Assembly: GCA_026387915.1 (NCBI GenBank)
Contig: JAPLKS010000005.1
Coordinates: forward strand, 62,001-126,000
From: Gemmatimonadota bacterium
GTDB taxonomy: Bacteria > Gemmatimonadota > Gemmatimonadetes > Gemmatimonadales > Gemmatimonadaceae
Reading direction: 5' to 3'
DNA: 64,000 nucleotides
Shown here: positions 42,471 to 51,271 of the stretch, piece after piece
Layout: every line of letters begins with the position of its first letter
How positions within the stretch are numbered: position 1 is the first letter of the stretch
Made by a program: the position numbers and the translations under genes
The notes under the pieces: model-generated
Seen by the model: the letters and a program-made list of their open reading frames with translations, nothing else
Told to the model about the DNA's origin: nothing
The model's database searches: none

Positions 42471-44144
42471 GTGAGCGATCAGAAAATCTGCCCCACCTGC
42501 AGCACGGAGTATCCACTCTCCGAACGGTTCTGTCCCCGCGACGGCACCGCGCTGCGCTCCAGCAATCCGCTCGGCGATCTCCTTGGGACGGTGGTCGCTG
42601 AGCGGTATCACATCCTTCGCAAACTGGGCGAAGGTGGCATGGGCACGGTGTATCTCGCCGAGCATGTAAAGATGGGGCGTAAGGCCGCGCTCAAGGTGAT
42701 GAACCCCGGGATGAATCAGGATCCCGATGCAATTGCGCGTTTCAATCGCGAGGCCGCCAACGCGAGCCGGCTCAATCATCCCAACGTCTGCGGCATTTAT
42801 GACTTTGGCGAAACAGCCGACGGGCTGATTTACCTGGCGATGGAGTTCATTGAGGGCGAGTCGCTCACGAGTCTCATCGCAAAAACCGGATCACTCCCCG
42901 CGCCGCGCGCGGCGGCCATCATTCATCAGGCCGCCGATGCGCTCGCGGCAGCGCACGATCATGGCATTGTGCACCGCGACCTGAAGCCCGACAACATCAT
43001 GATCGCCAAGGGGCGCGAAGGCGCCGACGTGGTGAAGGTGGTGGACTTTGGCATTGCCAAGGCGAGCGCGAGCGATGCGCAGAAGGTGACGCGGACCGGA
43101 CTCGTAGTGGGGACGCCAGAGTATATGAGTCCGGAGCAGCTCGCCGGCGACACGCTCGACGGGCGGAGCGACATTTATTCGCTCGGGCTGGTGGCGTTCA
43201 ACTGTTTGACGGGGACGTTGCCTTTTCCAAGCAACTCGGCGCAGGAGGCGATGATCATGCGCCTCACCGACGAACCCAAGACGCTCACGGACATGAAGCC
43301 CGGTGTGGCGTGGCCCGCGGCACTGCAGACGGTGATGGACAAAGCGCTCGCGCGCGACGCCGTGGATCGGTATCAGCAGGCCGCCGAGTTTGGGCGTGAC
43401 ATTGTCAAAGCGGTATCGCAGATGCCGGGTACGCTCGCCGCGAGTGAGAGCACGCTAGTGATGGGGGCGGCTAAAACAGTTGCGGCGGCCACCGTGCCCA
43501 AGACGCGCGTGGCGCAACAGCCCGCCGGAGGTGCCAGTGACGCGGCCAGTGCGGCGCCCGCTCCGACGGCAACAAACACGAAGAGCCAACTGCCGCTGCT
43601 CGTTGGTGGCGGCGTGCTCGTGGCGGCGATTGCCGTGGCGGTGGTGATGATGCGTGGGCCCGCGTCGCCAGCGGCGAGTGGTGCGACCGAAACCAAGGCG
43701 AGCCCGGCACCGGTCAGTTCGGAGGCGGCGGTGCCGTCACAGGGGGCTCCCGCCCCAGCCGGCTCAGGCGCCAAACCGGCGGCAGGCGGCGCCCCAGGCA
43801 CGAGCCCGGCGCCGACGAATCCCGGCGCCACTGTGCCCCGTACGAATAGTGGGGCGTCGGCCGCGGCGGAACCGCAACAGCTGCTCGCTCGTTGGAGCAA
43901 GAGATTCGCGGAAGGGGGAAGTGCTGCTGAGGCCCGTGAAGCCCTCGACGACGTCTCGCGTGTGTTGCCGGCCGCCAATGGTTCAACCAAGGGGCTCGCG
44001 TATTGGGTACAGTCAATGGCATACGCGGTCCTCGAGGACAAACGCACCTGTCGCTCGGCGCAACAGGCCATCGCCAGCGGGCTCACGAACGACGACCTGC
44101 CCGCCGCGAAGTCTGTGGTGGCGAGTGATCTCTGCAAACCGTAG
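42471..44144 (+). CDS. Transmembrane Ser/Thr protein kinase with N-terminal zinc ribbon
   Basis: 557 residues from GTG. A short zinc ribbon (CPTC...FCPRDG) precedes the kinase domain. Kinase marks are LGEGGMGTVYLAEH, AALKVM (Lys), HRDLKPDN with catalytic Asp 170, VDFGIAKAS and TPEYMSPEQL. A Pro/Ala-rich linker follows, then one membrane helix near 365-390 (LLVGGGVLVAAIAVAVVMM), a low-complexity stretch and a small C-terminal helical domain with two cysteines outside the cytoplasm. It is a Hanks-type kinase that probably phosphorylates the FHA partners and is opposed by the PP2C phosphatase 120 bp downstream. Confidence 0.93.
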   Translation: MSDQKICPTCSTEYPLSERFCPRDGTALRSSNPLGDLLGTVVAERYHILRKLGEGGMGTVYLAEHVKMGRKAALKVMNPGMNQDPDAIARFNREAANASRLNHPNVCGIYDFGETADGLIYLAMEFIEGESLTSLIAKTGSLPAPRAAAIIHQAADALAAAHDHGIVHRDLKPDNIMIAKGREGADVVKVVDFGIAKASASDAQKVTRTGLVVGTPEYMSPEQLAGDTLDGRSDIYSLGLVAFNCLTGTLPFPSNSAQEAMIMRLTDEPKTLTDMKPGVAWPAALQTVMDKALARDAVDRYQQAAEFGRDIVKAVSQMPGTLAASESTLVMGAAKTVAAATVPKTRVAQQPAGGASDAASAAPAPTATNTKSQLPLLVGGGVLVAAIAVAVVMMRGPASPAASGATETKASPAPVSSEAAVPSQGAPAPAGSGAKPAAGGAPGTSPAPTNPGATVPRTNSGASAAAEPQQLLARWSKRFAEGGSAAEAREALDDVSRVLPAANGSTKGLAYWVQSMAYAVLEDKRTCRSAQQAIASGLTNDDLPAAKSVVASDLCKP

Positions 44145-44264
44145 CCGGTTCGCGCTTCCAGACTGGGGGCGCGTTCGCTCGCGCTGACACGACTCCCGCT
44201 GCTTTGCGCTGCGCACTAACGTTCCACCGTCCCATCACTGACTAGCCACGTCGCCCCCCTCTAC

Positions 44265-45356
44265 GTGACCTCAAACCACACGCCGCTCTCCAGCGCAGTT
44301 ACCGTCCACGTCTTTGGCCGCACCGACGTGGGGCGGACGCGCGAGCACAACGAAGACGCGTTTGTGGTGTGCGACCTCGAAACGGGGAACGCCACACTGC
44401 AGCCCGAAGTGCGGACGCACGTTCAGGGCGCGCGCGGCACGCTGTTTATGGTCGCAGACGGCATGGGTGGTGCGGCGGCGGGTGAACTGGCCAGCGCCAT
44501 GGCAACGGACGTCGTGCTCTCGGAACTGGACGCGCGCTGGCGCCGTGCGGCGGGGACCAGCGCCGAGACCTTTGTGATTGCACTCAAGGCTGCCACGGAG
44601 GCGGCCAACGCGCGGATTCATCGATTTGCGATTGAGCATCCCGAAAATCGCGGCATGGGGACCACGGCCACGATCGCCGGTCTGCTCGGTGATCAGTTGT
44701 ATCTGGCGCAGGTGGGCGACAGCCGCGCGTATCTCGTGCGCGACGGCGTGGCGGTGCAGATCACCAAGGATCAGTCGCTGATGCAAAAGCTCATCGAGGC
44801 CGGTGAGCTGACCGAAGAAGAGGCCGAAGTGAGCGAACGCCGCAATATCATTTTGCAGGCGATTGGTCCGGAGCCCACCGTGAAGGTGGATCTCACGCAG
44901 CAGCAGCTGCGCCGCGGCGACGTGCTCCTGTTGTGCAGTGACGGACTGAGCGGCCAGATGCACGCCACCGACATCGCCACGATTGCCACGGACTCCACCG
45001 ATCTCGTGCAACTGTGCAAGCGCCTGATTGATTTGGCCAACGAGAATGGTGGCCCGGACAATATCACGGTGATCGCCGCGCGCGCTGATGGCGCCACGCT
45101 CCTCGCGCCGGCCGCTGGCGATACGATTGGCTATCGCCCGTATGTCAGCGAATCGGAGATGCGCCCCACGGTGCGCGTGAGCGCGGATGACATTACGGCG
45201 CTCGCCGATGACGCCGACCTCAACGAGCACGCCTCTGGCAGCGCTGTTTCCGGCGAACTACGCCCGACGCGCCCGACGCGCCCGACGCGCCCGACGCGCC
45301 CGACGCGCCCGACGCTCGCGTCTCGCGCGAAACGTGGCGCATCATCTTTGGCCTGA
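44265..45356 (+). CDS. PP2C-type Ser/Thr phosphatase, apparently frameshifted near its C-terminus
   Basis: 363 residues in this frame. PP2C metal-binding marks are present and complete: TDVGRTREHNEDAF, MVADGMGGAAAGE, GTTATIAGLL, QVGDSRAYL, SDGLSG and GGPDNITVI. It should dephosphorylate targets of the adjacent kinase. After about residue 328 the frame enters a 9-bp tandem repeat, reads RPT six times and ends in a basic tail without a membrane helix. In the other forward frame the repeat reads DAP and runs into TWRIIFGLIALGVIAWQLYRYLR and a TAATG joined to the next gene, which is the membrane-anchored end expected here. So a frameshift just before or within the repeat is likely, real or from sequencing. 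Confidence 0.88.
   Translation: MTSNHTPLSSAVTVHVFGRTDVGRTREHNEDAFVVCDLETGNATLQPEVRTHVQGARGTLFMVADGMGGAAAGELASAMATDVVLSELDARWRRAAGTSAETFVIALKAATEAANARIHRFAIEHPENRGMGTTATIAGLLGDQLYLAQVGDSRAYLVRDGVAVQITKDQSLMQKLIEAGELTEEEAEVSERRNIILQAIGPEPTVKVDLTQQQLRRGDVLLLCSDGLSGQMHATDIATIATDSTDLVQLCKRLIDLANENGGPDNITVIAARADGATLLAPAAGDTIGYRPYVSESEMRPTVRVSADDITALADDADLNEHASGSAVSGELRPTRPTRPTRPTRPTRPTLASRAKRGASSLA
45261..45314. repeat. Six perfect 9-bp tandem repeats
   Basis: CGCCCGACG occurs six times without mismatch in the 3' end of the PP2C gene. In the current frame it codes RPT; in the frame that leads to the membrane helix it codes DAP. The unit length is a multiple of three, so copy-number change alone would not change frame. 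Confidence 0.95.
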
Positions 45357-45403
45357 TTGCCTTGGGCGTTATTGCCTGGCAGTTGTACCGCTACCTCCGG
45401 TAA
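45308..45403 (+). pseudogene. Detached membrane-anchor segment of the PP2C gene in another frame
   Basis: This frame reads DARVSRETW, then a hydrophobic helix IIFGLIALGVIAW and QLYRYLR before TAA at 45401-45403. The TAA overlaps the ATG of the next gene as TAATG, the coupling used twice elsewhere in the window (3904-3908 and 47347-47351). It has no start of its own and fits as the displaced C-terminus of the phosphatase. Confidence 0.65.
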
Positions 45404-46692
45404 TGCCGATCGAACTCCGCATCACCAGCGGCTCGCGCGCTGGGCAGCGGGACACGCTCGACCAACCGGTGGTCACTGTTGGACGCCACCCGTCATGCGA
45501 CGTGCGCTTTCATGCGGAGCACGATGCCGACGTCTCTGCGCGCCACGCGGAATTGCGCACCGCCGACGGCGGCGTGACGCTACACGATCTGGCGAGCACC
45601 AACGGCACGCTCGTGAACGGTGCGCGCATCAGTGCCCCGCAGCTGCTCCGCGACGGCGACGTGATTGGCTTTGGCGCCCAGGGGCCCACGGTGGAGTTTC
45701 GCACCGTGTCCAGCGGAACGCCGCCGCGCCGAAACACGATGGAGCTGGTGGCCGAAGCGGTGCATCTACAAACGCGAACGCTGCGTCACGCGGTGGTGGC
45801 GCTCGGTGTGCTCGTTGTGGTGATTGGCGGCACGGTGGGATGGCGGAGTTATCAGGATCGCCGGTTGTCGACTCTGCGTGTGGACATGTTGCTCAAGAAC
45901 ATGTCCGACGCACGGCGCAGTAGCGACAGCCTCAGCGCCGTGCAGATGGCCGCGCTCAAGGCGCAGATGGCGCAAGGTGGTGGCGGCAGCACAAGTGCCG
46001 CAGCGGAGAGTCTCCACGCACTCGAAGATCGGCAGCGCGCGGTCGCGGCGCTCTCGGACGCGGACGTGGCGTCGACGGTGCGTCGCAACATGGCGGCGGT
46101 GGTGTTCGTGGCCGTCAAGTTTGCGAACGGCGACATGGTCAGCGGCTCGGGGTTCAATGTCGCACGAAACGGACTAGTGGTCACCAATCGCCACGTGGTG
46201 GTGGATGACCAAGGCGTGACCGCGCCGCAGGTGCAGGTGATCTTCAATGGCACGGTGGGGCAGTGGCGACGTGCGCACGTGCTCAAGGTGAGCGCGACCG
46301 ACGAACTCGCTTGGCTCCAGATTGACGAAGGGGGCAGCTACCCTGTGGTGGGCTCTCTTTCGACAGCACCAACACCACCGGTGGGCACGGCACTCACGAT
46401 CCTCGGGTATCCACTCGGCACGGAGACCGCTGGCATGGGTGGCGACATCAACAGACTGCACCCGCGCACGTCCTTGGGTGTGGCGATTGTGTCGAAAGCG
46501 TTGACCGACACGCTTCAACTCGACGGCTGGGCCGCAGAAGGGTCGAGCGGAAGCCCGGTGTTCAACGCCAAGGGCGCGGTGGTGGGTGTGGTGTTCGGTG
46601 GACCGCGCGAGGCGAATGGCCGAATTGTGTACGCTGTGCCATCGGCGCGGGTCGTGCAGCAGATGCCGCCGGACGTCAATCGCCCGAAGTAA
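45403..46692 (+). CDS. FHA-transmembrane-trypsin-like protease
   Basis: 429 residues; the ATG at 45403 is in the TAATG overlap and starts an FHA domain directly (VGRHPSCDVRF, SARHAEL, DLASTNGTLVNG). A membrane helix follows near 125-145 (VALGVLVVVIGGTVGW), then a short coiled linker and a trypsin-like serine protease domain. The catalytic triad appears as His 264 (NRHVVV), Asp 300 (DELAWLQ) and Ser 382 (GSSGSPVF). The FHA would face the cytoplasm and the protease the periplasm, so phosphorylation by the upstream kinase could be read across the membrane. No PDZ domain is seen. It is the last gene of the kinase/phosphatase operon. Confidence 0.9.
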   Translation: MPIELRITSGSRAGQRDTLDQPVVTVGRHPSCDVRFHAEHDADVSARHAELRTADGGVTLHDLASTNGTLVNGARISAPQLLRDGDVIGFGAQGPTVEFRTVSSGTPPRRNTMELVAEAVHLQTRTLRHAVVALGVLVVVIGGTVGWRSYQDRRLSTLRVDMLLKNMSDARRSSDSLSAVQMAALKAQMAQGGGGSTSAAAESLHALEDRQRAVAALSDADVASTVRRNMAAVVFVAVKFANGDMVSGSGFNVARNGLVVTNRHVVVDDQGVTAPQVQVIFNGTVGQWRRAHVLKVSATDELAWLQIDEGGSYPVVGSLSTAPTPPVGTALTILGYPLGTETAGMGGDINRLHPRTSLGVAIVSKALTDTLQLDGWAAEGSSGSPVFNAKGAVVGVVFGGPREANGRIVYAVPSARVVQQMPPDVNRPK

Positions 46693-46824
46693 CCGCGACG
46701 CCGGATTTCACCAGCCGCTCGTCAGGGATTTCCCTGCACAGTTACGTGACGATCCGCCGAAAATCTAGACGCTACCTCGTTCCACTTCTGGGCGGGAGCG
46801 TCAACTATTTTGGCGGAGTGCGAC

Positions 46825-47349
46825 GTGGCTGTTCCAGCAATAAAACCTACTGGGCGTGAGCGCGGCTTCGATGCCAACGAGATCATCGTGAGCAAAACCG
46901 ATCTCAAAGGGCGCATCACCTACGCCAATGACGTGTTCCTCCGCATGTCGTCCTACGCGGAAGTGGACCTCATTGGTAAACCACACAACATCATCCGCCA
47001 CCCGGACATGCCCGCGTGCGTGTTCAAGTTGCTGTGGGACACCATCAGCGCGGGGCGCGAAATCTTTGCGTACGTGCTGAACCTCGCCCGCGACGGGGAC
47101 GCCTATTGGGCGCATGCGCACGTGACGCCCACGTATGACGGTGCCGGCGCGCTTATTGGCTACCACTCCAACCGACGCACGCCGGACCCCGGTGCGGTTG
47201 CGAAAATCAAACCGATTTACGCCGCGCTGTTGGCCGAGGAACGCAAGCACGAAAACAAAAAGGAAGGGATTGCCGCTGGACAATGGAAGCTCAATGCCAT
47301 GCTCGCCGACGCGGGCCAAACGTACGACGAACTGGTCTGGAGCCTCTAA
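46825..47349 (+). CDS. Aer-type PAS sensor protein
   Basis: 174 residues from GTG 46825, six bases after GGAG; a TTG five codons upstream is less likely. One PAS domain of the Aer/redox type fills most of the protein: NEIIVSKTDLKGRITYANDVFL, then IGKPHNIIRHPDMPACVFKLLWDTI and GYHSNRRTPDPG (46870-47190). In Aer such a PAS binds FAD and senses redox state. There is no HAMP, membrane or signalling domain, so it needs a partner. It is coupled by TAATG to the soluble chemoreceptor gene and followed by a histidine kinase; the three probably form one sensory unit. Confidence 0.9.
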   Translation: MAVPAIKPTGRERGFDANEIIVSKTDLKGRITYANDVFLRMSSYAEVDLIGKPHNIIRHPDMPACVFKLLWDTISAGREIFAYVLNLARDGDAYWAHAHVTPTYDGAGALIGYHSNRRTPDPGAVAKIKPIYAALLAEERKHENKKEGIAAGQWKLNAMLADAGQTYDELVWSL

Positions 47350-48557
47350 TGCACATGCCCTCATTCGCGCGCGCCGCTCGGCGCGGCGACGCACGCCGTC
47401 CTGAGATTGATCTGTCGCGTGACGCGATCGCCGAAGTGAGCCGCGTGTGTGCCGCCGCGGCGCGCGGCGACCTTGAACAGCGCATACTGTACATTGATGA
47501 CGCGAGCCCCATGGGCGCGATGCAGCGCGACATCAACCATTTGCTCGACATGACCGACGCCTTTGTGCGCGAGTCGAGTGCGTCGCTGTTAGCCGCCAGC
47601 GAGGAGCGCTTCTACCGTCGCGTCCTCACCCGCGGCATGCTGGGGAGTTTTCGCCACGGTGCGGCGTTGATCAACACCGCAACGGAACAGCAGGCGAAGA
47701 GCGCCGCCCAGCGCGCGGAACGTGTGCGCCTCTCCGCCGCGTTCGAGGACATGATTAACGAGGTCGTGCACGGCGTGGCGGCGACCGCCACCGAAGCCGA
47801 AGCCACGGCGCGATCGCTGATGGCCTCTGCCGAAACCACGAGTCGGGAAGCTGAAACAGCGGAAGCGGCGGCCGTCACGACCTCGCAGCATATGGCGACC
47901 GTGGCCAGCGCGAGCACCCGGATTGCGGACGCGGCAACTGAGATTGAGACGCAGGTGGAGCATTCGCGCGTGATGGCGGAGCAGGCCCTCGCGGAAGCAC
48001 AGCGGGCGAACGCTGTGGTCACCGGGCTGGAGAGCGCCGCGCGCGACATCACCCGCGTGGTTGCCATCATCAACGAGGTGGCGCTGCAAACACGCATGCT
48101 GGCCCTGAATGCGATGATTGAAGCGGCGCATGCCGGCGACGCGGGGCTTGGCTTTGCCGTGGTCGCGACGGAAGTGAACAGCCTCTCAACGCGAACGGCA
48201 AAAGCAACGGGTGACATCGAGCTCATGGTGGAGACGATTCAAGAAGCCACCGCCGACGCGGTCAAAGCGACGGCCGGTATCACGGAGACCGTAACCGGGA
48301 TGCATGAGCTCCTGTCGGGGATGCGGCGGGCGGTGGCGAGCCAAGGGACCGCCACCGGTCTGATGGGCAAGAGCATCAACCAAGCGGTAGAGGGCACACG
48401 CCAAGTGAGCGAAACGGTGGCGACCGCCGCCGCAGGCAGCGTGCAGACACAAGACGCCGCAGACCAGATGGTGGCCTCCGCGTCTGATTTGTCACGCGTG
48501 GCCGAATCGCTCATGGGCGACGTCGACGAGTTCCTTGGCCAGATGCGCAAGCACTAA
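47349..48557 (+). CDS. Soluble methyl-accepting chemotaxis protein
   Basis: 402 residues; the ATG overlaps the preceding TAA as TAATG. There are no membrane helices. After a short N-terminal region with a partial sensor segment (CAAAARGDLEQRI, DINHLLDMTDAFVRES), the protein is a long coiled coil. The signalling hairpin reads EVALQTRMLALNAMIEAAHAGDAGLGFAVVATEVNSLS. The usual QTNLLALN is changed to QTRMLALN, yet the tip region keeps GFAVVA. It is Ala/Glu-rich throughout. It would signal through a CheA/CheW complex, none of which lies here, or through the histidine kinase encoded 22 bp downstream. Confidence 0.88.
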   Translation: MHMPSFARAARRGDARRPEIDLSRDAIAEVSRVCAAAARGDLEQRILYIDDASPMGAMQRDINHLLDMTDAFVRESSASLLAASEERFYRRVLTRGMLGSFRHGAALINTATEQQAKSAAQRAERVRLSAAFEDMINEVVHGVAATATEAEATARSLMASAETTSREAETAEAAAVTTSQHMATVASASTRIADAATEIETQVEHSRVMAEQALAEAQRANAVVTGLESAARDITRVVAIINEVALQTRMLALNAMIEAAHAGDAGLGFAVVATEVNSLSTRTAKATGDIELMVETIQEATADAVKATAGITETVTGMHELLSGMRRAVASQGTATGLMGKSINQAVEGTRQVSETVATAAAGSVQTQDAADQMVASASDLSRVAESLMGDVDEFLGQMRKH

Positions 48558-48579
48558 ATCACCGTCGCAGGGAGGGCAG

Positions 48580-49779
48580 ATGTCACTACCAACACACCAC
48601 CTTCCGGCGGAACGTGCCACGCCGGAAGAAGTTCGCCGGCAATGCGACTTGATTGCCTCGCATCCGCTCGCACGGGAATTTCTCGACACCGTACCCAATA
48701 TGGCGGTGGTGCTCAACGACGAACGGCAGATCGTCTTTGCCAACCGATCGTTCCTCGCGTTTCTCGAGGCCGGCAAGGCCGACGCGCTGTCGGGCACCTT
48801 CCGGAGCTCCGGCGCCCACGACGCCGCGGCGGTACTCGGCCTGCGCGCCGGCGAGGCGCTCGGTTGCTCCAACGCGCGCCGGACGCCCGGGGGCTGCGGC
48901 ACCTCCGCGCAGTGCCAGTCGTGCGGTGGCGCACTCGCCATCAAGCGAAGCCAGGAGTCGGGGGAACTCGACATTCAAGAGTGCCGCGTCGTGTGCGGTG
49001 CAGAAAACGAGTGGCAGACCGCGCTCGACCTGCGCGTCTGGTCGCATCCCATCCACATCGACGGCGAGACGTTCCTCGTCTACTCTATGGTCGACATCAG
49101 CAACGAAAAACGGCGGGAAGCGCTCGAGAAGATCTTTTTTCACGACGTGCTCAACACCGCCGCCGGCGTACATGGCCTCGCCGAGTTGATGCAGATGACG
49201 GAGATGCGCGAGAACGGCATCCGCAAAGTGGCGGGCATGCTCTCGCAGTCCACCGACCAGCTGATGAGTGAGATTACCGCACAACGCCTGCTCACCCTTG
49301 CCGAGAACGGGGAACTTCAGGTGTCGGCGGTGCCGGTGCGGTCGCAGGAATTGCTCGAGCATACGGCTCACCAGTTTCATTCGCAAAGCCTCGAGCGCGG
49401 CATCTCTGTAAGCGTCGATGCCACGTCGGAGCGGTGCGACATGGTGAGCGATCCGGTCTTGCTCCGTCGCGTCCTCACGAATCTCGTCAAGAACGCGGTT
49501 GAGGCCACCGACTCAGGCGGCAAAGTGACGCTGGCCGCGCGAGCGGAAGGCGACATGGTCTGCTTTACCGTGCACAACAGCGCCGTCATGCCGGAGGCGG
49601 TGCAGAGCCAAGTCTTTATGCGGTCGTTTTCGACCAAAGGCTCCGGACGCGGACTCGGCACGTATAGCATCAAGCTCTTGAGCGAACGGCATTTGCACGG
49701 GCGCGTCTCATTTGTATCCAATTCGCGCGACGGCACGCGCTTCGCCGTGCGTTATCCCAAGGTGCTCGCGGCGTCCTGA
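48580..49779 (+). CDS. Soluble PAS histidine kinase with Cys-rich motif
   Basis: 399 residues from ATG 48580, which follows GGAGGG. The N-terminal PAS domain (FLDTVPNMAVVLNDERQIVFANRSFLAF) is followed by a cysteine-rich stretch, GCSNARRTPGGCGTSAQCQSCGGA, a pattern that recurs in some PAS kinases and could bind metal or sense redox. The kinase core has a variant H-box FFHDVLNTAAGVHGL, the N box NLVKNAVEA, HNSAVMP and a GSGRGLGTYSIKLL G box. The receiver and output partners are not encoded here. The gene completes a PAS/chemoreceptor/kinase triad and ends inside a 12-bp inverted repeat. Confidence 0.9.
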   Translation: MSLPTHHLPAERATPEEVRRQCDLIASHPLAREFLDTVPNMAVVLNDERQIVFANRSFLAFLEAGKADALSGTFRSSGAHDAAAVLGLRAGEALGCSNARRTPGGCGTSAQCQSCGGALAIKRSQESGELDIQECRVVCGAENEWQTALDLRVWSHPIHIDGETFLVYSMVDISNEKRREALEKIFFHDVLNTAAGVHGLAELMQMTEMRENGIRKVAGMLSQSTDQLMSEITAQRLLTLAENGELQVSAVPVRSQELLEHTAHQFHSQSLERGISVSVDATSERCDMVSDPVLLRRVLTNLVKNAVEATDSGGKVTLAARAEGDMVCFTVHNSAVMPEAVQSQVFMRSFSTKGSGRGLGTYSIKLLSERHLHGRVSFVSNSRDGTRFAVRYPKVLAAS

Positions 49780-49791
49780 GCCGCGAGCACC
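49761..49791. terminator. Palindrome over the stop codon between convergent genes
   Basis: A perfect 12-bp stem, GGTGCTCGCGGC with GCCGCGAGCACC, encloses a 7-base loop that contains the TGA of the kinase gene. It lies between convergent genes and could end transcription from both sides, though no T-run follows in either direction. Confidence 0.55.
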
Positions 49792-49801
49792 CGAGCCTCG
49801 G

Positions 49802-51271
49802 CTACCGTCGCACGAGCGACCGCGACGCGATCACACGCGCCGCGGCTTCTTGCATGGGTGCTTCCCCGCCCCAGGCGCACACCACGTTGGTTGACGCATC
49901 AAACAGCGCGGCGTGGCGCGGATGCGAAAACAACACGACGCACCCTTCGCGTCCCTGATGCGCCGCCACGTCGAGGGCGCGCTGCGCCCGCTGCACACCC
50001 TCCTCACTCACACCGTCGGCGCCCTTCCACGCCACGACGTCGGCGAAGAGCGCCACGAGCACCGGCACCTTCGTTCCCGCCGACGGCTCGGCCACCACCA
50101 TGGCGTTCACATGAAACGCGTGGAACATCGCGCCAAACCGCGTGCGGTTTGGCACCAGCCAGGGACCGCCGGCGTCGTCGTCAACAAGCACGATCTCCAC
50201 TGCCTCCCCTACACGCGGCGCAGCGCCACGCGCCACATGCACCGTGCGGTCCGCCACCTGCCGCGCCCACGCCACATCGTCGAGTGACGCTTCGCGGCCG
50301 CCGCTCGGATGCGCCCAATGCGCCCAACGCTGCCGGCGCTCAAGTGCTTCGCGCAACCGTTCCGAGTGGATGTGGCCGTCTTGTACCGCACGGTCCAACG
50401 CGCGCGCCGTGAGTTCCACGTTGAGCGGCGAGAGCAAGACGTCGCACCCAGCATTGATGGCGCGCACGGCAACGTCGGCTTCATTCCCCACCGCGAGAAT
50501 GCCGTCCATTTCTAACGCGTCGCTCACTAGGAGACCGTCAAACTCCATGACGCCGCGCAAGAGTTCGGTGAGCAGCGGCTTGGAGAGCGTTGCCGGTTCT
50601 CCCGTGGCGTCGAGTGAAGCATACGTGACATGCGCCGTCATCATCGAGGCAACACCGGCATCCACGGCCGCGCGAAATGGAAGCAGGTCGTCGCGCCACA
50701 ACTGCTCAGCGCCGGCCAGCACACTCGGGAGCATCACATGCGAATCGCCGTCCGCGCGCCCGTGCCCCGGAAAATGCTTGGCGCACGCGAGCACCCCTTC
50801 GGCCTGACAGGCATCAATCCATTCGGATACCGCGGCCGCAACCGTGGCCGCATCGCCACCGGCAGCGCGCGTATTCACAATGGGGCTGAAGGGCGCCACA
50901 TCTAAATCGCACACCGGCGCAAAGGCCCAGTTGAGCCCCACGCGTTTCAGTTCACGCGCGGTAATGCGTGCGGCGCGGCGAATGATGTCCACATCACCGA
51001 GGGAGCCAAGCGCACCAAAGGGCGGCAACGCGAGCGTGTCGGCAAACTGCTGCCCCGCGCCGCGCTCAACATCGGCCGCCAAGAGTAGAGGCAGCGACGA
51101 ACGCCGCCGCAGGTCCTCCGTGAGCGCAGTGACTTCCGCGGCCGAACCGCCATAAATAAGAAACCCACCAACGCCGAGTTCGAGGCAGTCGTCGATATGA
51201 TCCTGCAGGTGACGAAAGCCAAACGCCGCATCGTACCGCAACGCGGGAATCAGCAGTGCGGCGGTATTCAC
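49802..51271 (-). CDS. nagZ: Beta-N-acetylhexosaminidase, NagZ-like (GH3)
   Basis: 489 residues from GTG 51271, which overlaps the anmK stop as GTGA; the frame is open upstream but low-complexity. GH3 marks are LLLAADVERGAGQQF, VCDLDVAPFSPIVNTRAAG, the NagZ loop CAKHFPGHGRADGDSHVMLP with its His/Asp pair, and DGLLVSDALEMDGI with the nucleophile Asp. It removes GlcNAc from anhydro-muropeptides in the cytoplasm. No signal peptide is seen. Its C-terminal 150 residues extend beyond the minimal enzyme and look like a second alpha/beta domain. It ends the three-gene recycling operon. Confidence 0.88.
   Translation of the reverse strand: MNTAALLIPALRYDAAFGFRHLQDHIDDCLELGVGGFLIYGGSAAEVTALTEDLRRRSSLPLLLAADVERGAGQQFADTLALPPFGALGSLGDVDIIRRAARITARELKRVGLNWAFAPVCDLDVAPFSPIVNTRAAGGDAATVAAAVSEWIDACQAEGVLACAKHFPGHGRADGDSHVMLPSVLAGAEQLWRDDLLPFRAAVDAGVASMMTAHVTYASLDATGEPATLSKPLLTELLRGVMEFDGLLVSDALEMDGILAVGNEADVAVRAINAGCDVLLSPLNVELTARALDRAVQDGHIHSERLREALERRQRWAHWAHPSGGREASLDDVAWARQVADRTVHVARGAAPRVGEAVEIVLVDDDAGGPWLVPNRTRFGAMFHAFHVNAMVVAEPSAGTKVPVLVALFADVVAWKGADGVSEEGVQRAQRALDVAAHQGREGCVVLFSHPRHAALFDASTNVVCAWGGEAPMQEAAARVIASRSLVRR

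Noticed and set aside
45261-45314. CRISPR-like or intergenic repeat array
   Set aside because: The units are contiguous 9-mers without spacers and lie in coding DNA.
46693-46824. Sigma-28-type promoter (GCCGAAAA) before the Aer-type PAS gene
   Set aside because: No TAAA element is found at the required distance upstream.
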